A stretch of DNA of 5,043 bases from an uncultured Phycisphaerales bacterium (GTDB lineage: Bacteria; Planctomycetota; Phycisphaerae; Phycisphaerales; UBA1924), in contig CALFMQ010000196.1 of the NCBI GenBank assembly GCA_937879825.1, positions 1-5,043 of the forward strand, in the 5' to 3' direction. The position numbers were made by a program, and so were the translations under genes. Below, piece after piece: positions 1-5,043 of the stretch. The number at the start of each line of letters is the position of its first letter. Within the stretch, counting starts at the first letter, position 1. The notes beneath the pieces were generated by a model. That model was not told the origin of the DNA and made no database searches. It worked only from the letters and a program-made list of their open reading frames with translations.

Positions 1-513
1 ATCATGAATCTCGCGCAAATCCGCCGACGTCGCGAAGTCCCCGCCGTTTTCGCTCACGACCACGAGATCACGATGCCGCGCATGGTCGCACACGAGCGCC
101 AGCCGCTCGCACACCCGCCGCAGCACCGTCCGGTGCCGCTCGCGCCCCCCCACCTCGAACGCAAACAGACTCGCGTAGGTCGCACCCACGTCGTGCGCCA
201 CCTCCACGGCGTGGCGACCGTCCCGCACCGGCTGATGCCGAGCGCTCATCAACTGCCCCACCACCGGCGGGAACACCGCCGCATCGAGCCGAACGCCCGT
301 CGAAACCCCCGCGATCCGCACGCCGTGCTCGCCGAATAACTTCCGCACCTTCTCTCGTGCCGTCAGCGCCGGGTCGCACGCGAGCCGAGTCGAGCCCGCG
401 CCGAACGAACGCAGTTCCACCGCCTGGAACCCCAGACGCGATGCCGACCGCGCCACGCGATCGAGCGTCCAATCCGGGACAGCCACCGTGCTGAATGCGG
501 GTCGAAGCATCAT
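1..513 (-). CDS. Sugar phosphate isomerase/epimerase-like TIM-barrel protein (partial, C-terminus off window)
   Basis: The frame is open from an ATG at 513 to the left edge, giving 171 residues with no stop. The family normally has about 250-300 residues, so roughly the last third or more is missing. The start reads like the xylose isomerase-like / AP endonuclease 2 superfamily: a first strand (FSTVAVPDW), a helix (TLDRVARSASRLGF) and then QAVELRS, the usual 'G(y/f)..vEL' beta-alpha unit. Residues 150-160 (LVVVSENGGDF) fit the conserved 'l.lEnhgg' strand, whose Glu (E155 here) is normally a metal ligand. These proteins are cytoplasmic and metal-dependent, and isomerise or epimerise sugars or related hydroxy-carbonyl compounds. 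The substrate cannot be told from this part. The gene lies 70 bases downstream of the peptidase gene on the same strand and may be read through from it. Two ATGs are adjacent (513 and 510); the second is better spaced from the ribosome binding site, a one-residue difference. A run of seven G on the coding strand (145-151) lies inside the gene. Confidence 0.8.
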   Translation of the reverse strand, partial: MMLRPAFSTVAVPDWTLDRVARSASRLGFQAVELRSFGAGSTRLACDPALTAREKVRKLFGEHGVRIAGVSTGVRLDAAVFPPVVGQLMSARHQPVRDGRHAVEVAHDVGATYASLFAFEVGGRERHRTVLRRVCERLALVCDHARHRDLVVVSENGGDFATSADLREIHD

Positions 514-516
514 GCA

Positions 517-523
517 TCCTCTT
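517..523 (-). promoter_or_regulatory. Shine-Dalgarno site of the isomerase-like gene
   Basis: The minus strand reads AAGAGGA just upstream of the tandem start codons. The gap is 3 bases to the ATG at 513 and 6 bases to the ATG at 510. The 6-base gap is closer to the usual optimum, so translation may start at the second ATG. This is the clearest ribosome binding site of the three genes. Confidence 0.5.
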
Positions 524-542
524 GCTGCGGTTCGCGCGAGCC

Positions 543-557
543 GCCCCGCTCCGGGGC
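543..557 (-). other. GC-rich hairpin between the two minus-strand genes
   Basis: This is a perfect 6-bp inverted repeat (GCCCCG / CGGGGC) with a 3-base loop. It begins 26 bases after the peptidase stop codon and ends about 30 bases before the next start. The position suits a weak terminator or an RNA-stabilising hairpin at the 3' end of the peptidase message. No T-run follows it on the minus strand, so it is not a standard intrinsic terminator. In DNA this rich in GC a stem of this size can also arise by chance. Confidence 0.25.
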
Positions 558-583
558 AATCGACGCTCACTCTATCGCAACCC

Positions 584-2683
584 TCAGTTCGCGCCCTCGG
601 GCGCCTTCATCGGGACGTTCAACTCGACTTCCTTCCCGTCCCGCACCACCACGATCCGCGCCACATCACCCGGATTGTGCGACCCGAGCCGCTCCATCAT
701 CCCCGACACATCCGCCAGGTCGTGCCCGTCCCAGCGGATGATCCGGTCGCCCTTGAGCAGCCCGCCGTCCGCAGCGCTCGTCCCCGGGAACACATCGCCC
801 ACCAGCACGCCCGGCTCGCCCCCCTCGTAGTTCTCCGGACGGATGCCCAGCCGCACCTTGAACGCCATCCGCGTCGGACGCTCCGGCTCCGCCGCCGCCG
901 CTGCCTGCGTGCCTTCCGGCGCACCTTCCCGCGTCAACCGCGCCCGCATCGTCGCCGTCTTCATCGCGACGCCCTCAACCATGTCCAGCACACGCATCGC
1001 CCCCTCGTAGTTCATCGTGTCGGCGGTGTCGCTCGGCTGGTGGTAGTCGTTGTGCGTCCCCGTGAAGAAGTGAACCGACGGGCATCCCCATTCCGCGAAG
1101 TTCGCGTGGTCCGACCGCCCGCCGGTACGCACCGTCTTGTTCACAACCATCCCGCTCGACGCGATGAACGGATCGAGAATCTCGTCCCACTCATTGGCGG
1201 TCCCCGTCCCGTTGATCTCAAGCGCCCCGTCCGTCAGGCGCCCGATCATGTCCATATTGAGCATCGCCTGCACCTTCGCCGGGTCCATGTCGTTGTTCTC
1301 AACGAAGTGCTTCGAACCGAGCAGCCCCATCTCCTCGCCCGCAAAGCACAGGAAAAGGACCGATCGCGCATTGTCCCCCGCGCCCATCGCGTCGTACTTC
1401 TCCTTCAGCCGCTTGCCCAGCACAAGCACACCCGCCGTCCCCGATGCGTTGTCGTCCGCGCCCGGATGAAGCCGCCCGACATTGCTCCGACGCGCCCCCG
1501 CCAGGTGCCCGTACCCCACATGGTCGTAGTGCGCGCCAATGATGATCCACTCATCCGCGAGCGAGCCCTTGCCCCGCAGAATCCCGCCCACATTCGCCGT
1601 GGGCAGCTTCTTCCGCTCCAGATCCACATCGATCGTCGCCGTCACGCCGTCATCAAACATGATCACGCCGCCCGACTCATCCGCCAGCGCCTGCAGCGCC
1701 GCCAGACTCCGCCCCTCGGCGTCCGCCAGTTTCACCAGCGGGTTCGCCGCCTTGGGCGTGATCTGAATGACCGGCAGGTCGCCATCCACGTCGAACCGCG
1801 ACCGCGACGGGGATTGCAGCGCGTTGATGTCCGCAACATCGAGCATCGGCGGATTCACCAGAATCACGCCCGACGCCCCGCGATCCGCCGCCGCCTTCAC
1901 CTTGGTCGCGAGCGACGCCGCGCCGCTCCAGCCCCGCCCCGACCACTTGCTCCCGCCCGAGCCATCCATCGGCTCATACCGCAGCATCACCGCGATGCGC
2001 CCGGTCAGGTCATCACCCTCCGCGAAGCTCGAATACCCGTCCTGCCCCTCCTCGATCGAATACCCGATGAACGCGAGCGGGCCCGTCACCGACTTCGTCG
2101 CCGAGAATCCCATCGGCTCGAAGTCCTCACCCTCGACAAGCGCCACCGTCCCCGCATCACCCTTGTACGACGCGACCGCCCGATTCACCGCCAGCGGCCC
2201 GTTCACCGTGAAGTCCTGCCCGAACGCCTCCAACGCCGCCGTCTCCGCCCCGCCCGGGCTGATCTCGCGCTGCGCAAACGCCGGCTCGAGCCCGATGTCG
2301 CGCATGTGGAACTCGAGGAACTCCTGCGCCAGCGCCATACCGCGCGTGTCCGCGCTCCGTCCCTCGAAGAACGGGTCCGACAGCGTCATCACCGTCTGCG
2401 TGTAATACGTCAGTTCCGAGTCGCCCTGACGCAACTCGTCCGCGATGCCGTAGTCCATACGCCCCGTCGGCGCGCTCGCGGGCGCCGCAACAGGCGCCGC
2501 CGCCACCGCCACCGGCGCATCGCTCTCCGTGGTCGTCGCGACCCATTCATTCGAACTCGCCGCGGTCGAGTCCGAGCGAACCGTGCTCTGCCGAGACCCC
2601 GACTCGGAAGCCACCGAGCCCGAAGCACACCCGGCACAAGCGATCAACGCCGCGCTCAACGGCATCATCCAACGACGGCTCAT
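584..2683 (-). CDS. M28-family zinc metallopeptidase lipoprotein with PA-like and PDZ domains
   Basis: This 699-residue protein is complete. The N-terminus MSRRWMMPLSAALIAC is a lipoprotein signal peptide with lipobox LIAC, so Cys16 should be lipidated. A Ser/Thr- and then Ala/Pro-rich linker follows (about 20-75). Residues about 190-345 look like a PA (protease-associated) insert, including GASGVILVNPP. The M28 core (about 355-575) has every expected catalytic element: H385 and D387 in GAHYDHVG, the bridging ligand D410 in PGADDNASG, the general base E450 and ligand E451 in CFAGEEMG, D478 in NMDMIGR, and H548 in NDYHQPSDT. An Ala/Pro/Glu linker (about 585-605) leads to a PDZ domain (about 606-693: LGIRPENY, GVLVGDVFPGTSA, GDRIIRWDG). 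M28 enzymes are di-zinc aminopeptidases or carboxypeptidases; here the likely role is extracytoplasmic breakdown of peptides. The ATG at 2683 was chosen because it gives a compact signal peptide. The ATG at 2719 would add 12 residues, and the frame is open to 2899. No clear Shine-Dalgarno precedes either start. Confidence 0.93.
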   Translation of the reverse strand: MSRRWMMPLSAALIACAGCASGSVASESGSRQSTVRSDSTAASSNEWVATTTESDAPVAVAAAPVAAPASAPTGRMDYGIADELRQGDSELTYYTQTVMTLSDPFFEGRSADTRGMALAQEFLEFHMRDIGLEPAFAQREISPGGAETAALEAFGQDFTVNGPLAVNRAVASYKGDAGTVALVEGEDFEPMGFSATKSVTGPLAFIGYSIEEGQDGYSSFAEGDDLTGRIAVMLRYEPMDGSGGSKWSGRGWSGAASLATKVKAAADRGASGVILVNPPMLDVADINALQSPSRSRFDVDGDLPVIQITPKAANPLVKLADAEGRSLAALQALADESGGVIMFDDGVTATIDVDLERKKLPTANVGGILRGKGSLADEWIIIGAHYDHVGYGHLAGARRSNVGRLHPGADDNASGTAGVLVLGKRLKEKYDAMGAGDNARSVLFLCFAGEEMGLLGSKHFVENNDMDPAKVQAMLNMDMIGRLTDGALEINGTGTANEWDEILDPFIASSGMVVNKTVRTGGRSDHANFAEWGCPSVHFFTGTHNDYHQPSDTADTMNYEGAMRVLDMVEGVAMKTATMRARLTREGAPEGTQAAAAAEPERPTRMAFKVRLGIRPENYEGGEPGVLVGDVFPGTSAADGGLLKGDRIIRWDGHDLADVSGMMERLGSHNPGDVARIVVVRDGKEVELNVPMKAPEGAN

Positions 2684-2692
2684 CCAGCCAGA

Positions 2693-2698
2693 GTCATA
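2693..2698 (-). promoter_or_regulatory. Possible -10 element of the peptidase gene (leaderless start?)
   Basis: The minus strand reads TATGAC, a 4/6 match to TATAAT, ending 9 bases before the ATG at 2683. A transcript starting 7-9 bases after it would begin at or next to the start codon, giving a leaderless or nearly leaderless mRNA. This fits the lack of a Shine-Dalgarno before this start. No convincing -35 lies 16-18 bases further upstream, so the call is tentative. Confidence 0.2.
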
Positions 2699-2756
2699 TC
2701 TCACGGTTCGAGTCTCCATGTGTTCCGGGGTGCAAGGCGCGACGCCCAAGCGACGC

Positions 2757-2774
2757 GGGACGCCGGGCGTTCCC
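2757..2774. repeat. Bulged inverted repeat in the divergent region
   Basis: GGGACGC and GCGTTCCC pair around a 3-base loop to give a 7-bp stem with one bulged T. It lies about midway between the two genes, upstream of both proposed promoters. It could be a regulator site or a chance structure in GC-rich DNA; nothing identifies a binding protein. Confidence 0.25.
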
Positions 2775-2805
2775 AGATCAATCCTACCCCACCCGCCGAG
2801 GACCG

Positions 2806-2835
2806 TTGCACCCGCCCGCCGACCACGCATAGACT
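2806..2835 (+). promoter_or_regulatory. Putative gcvP promoter (-35 TTGCAC, -10 TAGACT)
   Basis: TTGCAC at 2806-2811 and TAGACT at 2830-2835 are separated by 18 bases. The -10 matches the sigma-70-type consensus at 4 of 6 positions and the -35 at 3 of 6. It sits in the least GC-rich part of the intergenic region. Transcription would begin near 2842, leaving a leader of about 64 bases to the ATG at 2906 or about 145 bases to the ATG at 2987. Confidence 0.35.
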
Positions 2836-2862
2836 CATTTCTGTCCGAATTCCTCACCGAAC

Positions 2863-2876
2863 CGGCCCGCCGGCCG
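2863..2876 (+). repeat. gcvP: Hairpin in the gcvP leader
   Basis: CGGCC and GGCCG form a 5-bp all-GC stem with a 4-base loop, followed at once by seven C. It would lie in the gcvP leader if the proposed promoter is used, ending about 30 bases before the first ATG. It is short and may be accidental. Confidence 0.2.
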
Positions 2877-2905
2877 CCCCCCCGACAACAACGGATCAAC
2901 TATCC

Positions 2906-5043
<2,138 letters not shown>

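Larger units (their letters stand above)
2684..2905. promoter_or_regulatory. Divergent intergenic control region between peptidase gene and gcvP
   Basis: These 222 bases separate the two divergently transcribed genes and must hold both promoters, unless gcvP really starts at 2987, which would widen the region. The part from 2684 to 2719 would be coding if the peptidase used its upstream ATG. The region contains weak promoter-like hexamers on both strands, a bulged hairpin near the centre (2757-2774), a leader hairpin (2863-2876) and a run of seven C (2877-2883). I find no glycine riboswitch core, no strong operator palindrome and no other gene. Confidence 0.6.

Noticed and set aside
68..559. 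A 163-residue minus-strand frame over the left-hand gene
   Set aside because: It is Gly/Arg/Ala-rich and in a different frame from the isomerase-like protein, which shows real family motifs and a good ribosome binding site.
1767..2405. A 212-residue plus-strand frame opposite the peptidase
   Set aside because: It is antisense to the PA-like region of the M28 protein; its composition is Ser/Pro/Ala-rich with no family features.
2684..2899. Upstream extension of the peptidase to an ATG at 2899 (72 more residues)
   Set aside because: It would bury the lipoprotein signal peptide inside the protein and consume almost the whole divergent region; the extra residues are Arg/Gly-rich and unlike a signal peptide.
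2684..2905. A glycine riboswitch ahead of gcvP
   Set aside because: I looked for the conserved aptamer core and its paired GGAGAG/CTCTC-type elements and found neither on the plus strand.

Overview
The window is high-GC bacterial chromosome and holds three protein genes. Two are on the minus strand: a sugar-phosphate isomerase-like protein cut by the left edge, and a complete M28-family metallopeptidase lipoprotein. One is on the plus strand: glycine dehydrogenase (decarboxylating) GcvP, cut by the right edge. The gene content, the PA-M28-PDZ lipoprotein and the 'RPAFSTVA.PDWTLDRVA' start of the isomerase-like protein resemble what I know from Planctomycetota, perhaps the Phycisphaerae. This is inference from protein style; there is no rRNA or marker gene to prove it.

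Layout: positions 1-513 (minus) encode the N-terminal 171 residues of an AP-endonuclease-2/xylose-isomerase-like TIM-barrel protein. A 70-base gap (514-583) carries its ribosome binding site and a perfect GC-rich inverted repeat. Positions 584-2683 (minus) encode a 699-residue secreted lipoprotein peptidase with a lipobox, a PA-like insert, a complete M28 zinc catalytic centre and a C-terminal PDZ domain. Positions 2684-2905 form a 222-base divergent control region with weak promoter-like sequences and small hairpins. Positions 2906-5043 (plus) encode the first 712 residues of a long, fused-type P-protein. The window ends about 18 residues before the expected pyridoxal-phosphate lysine.

The genes do not form an obvious pathway. 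GcvP is the cytoplasmic decarboxylating subunit of the glycine cleavage system. The peptidase acts outside the cytoplasmic membrane and could release amino acids, glycine among them, but any link to GcvP is speculative. The two minus-strand genes may be co-transcribed. I see no tRNA, rRNA, CRISPR array, insertion sequence or riboswitch, and no convincing undescribed system. The most interesting signal is strand-dependent: the plus strand is C-rich at wobble positions whichever way a gene points, as expected from replication-associated skew. Other points worth checking are the ambiguous gcvP start and a possible leaderless start for the peptidase.
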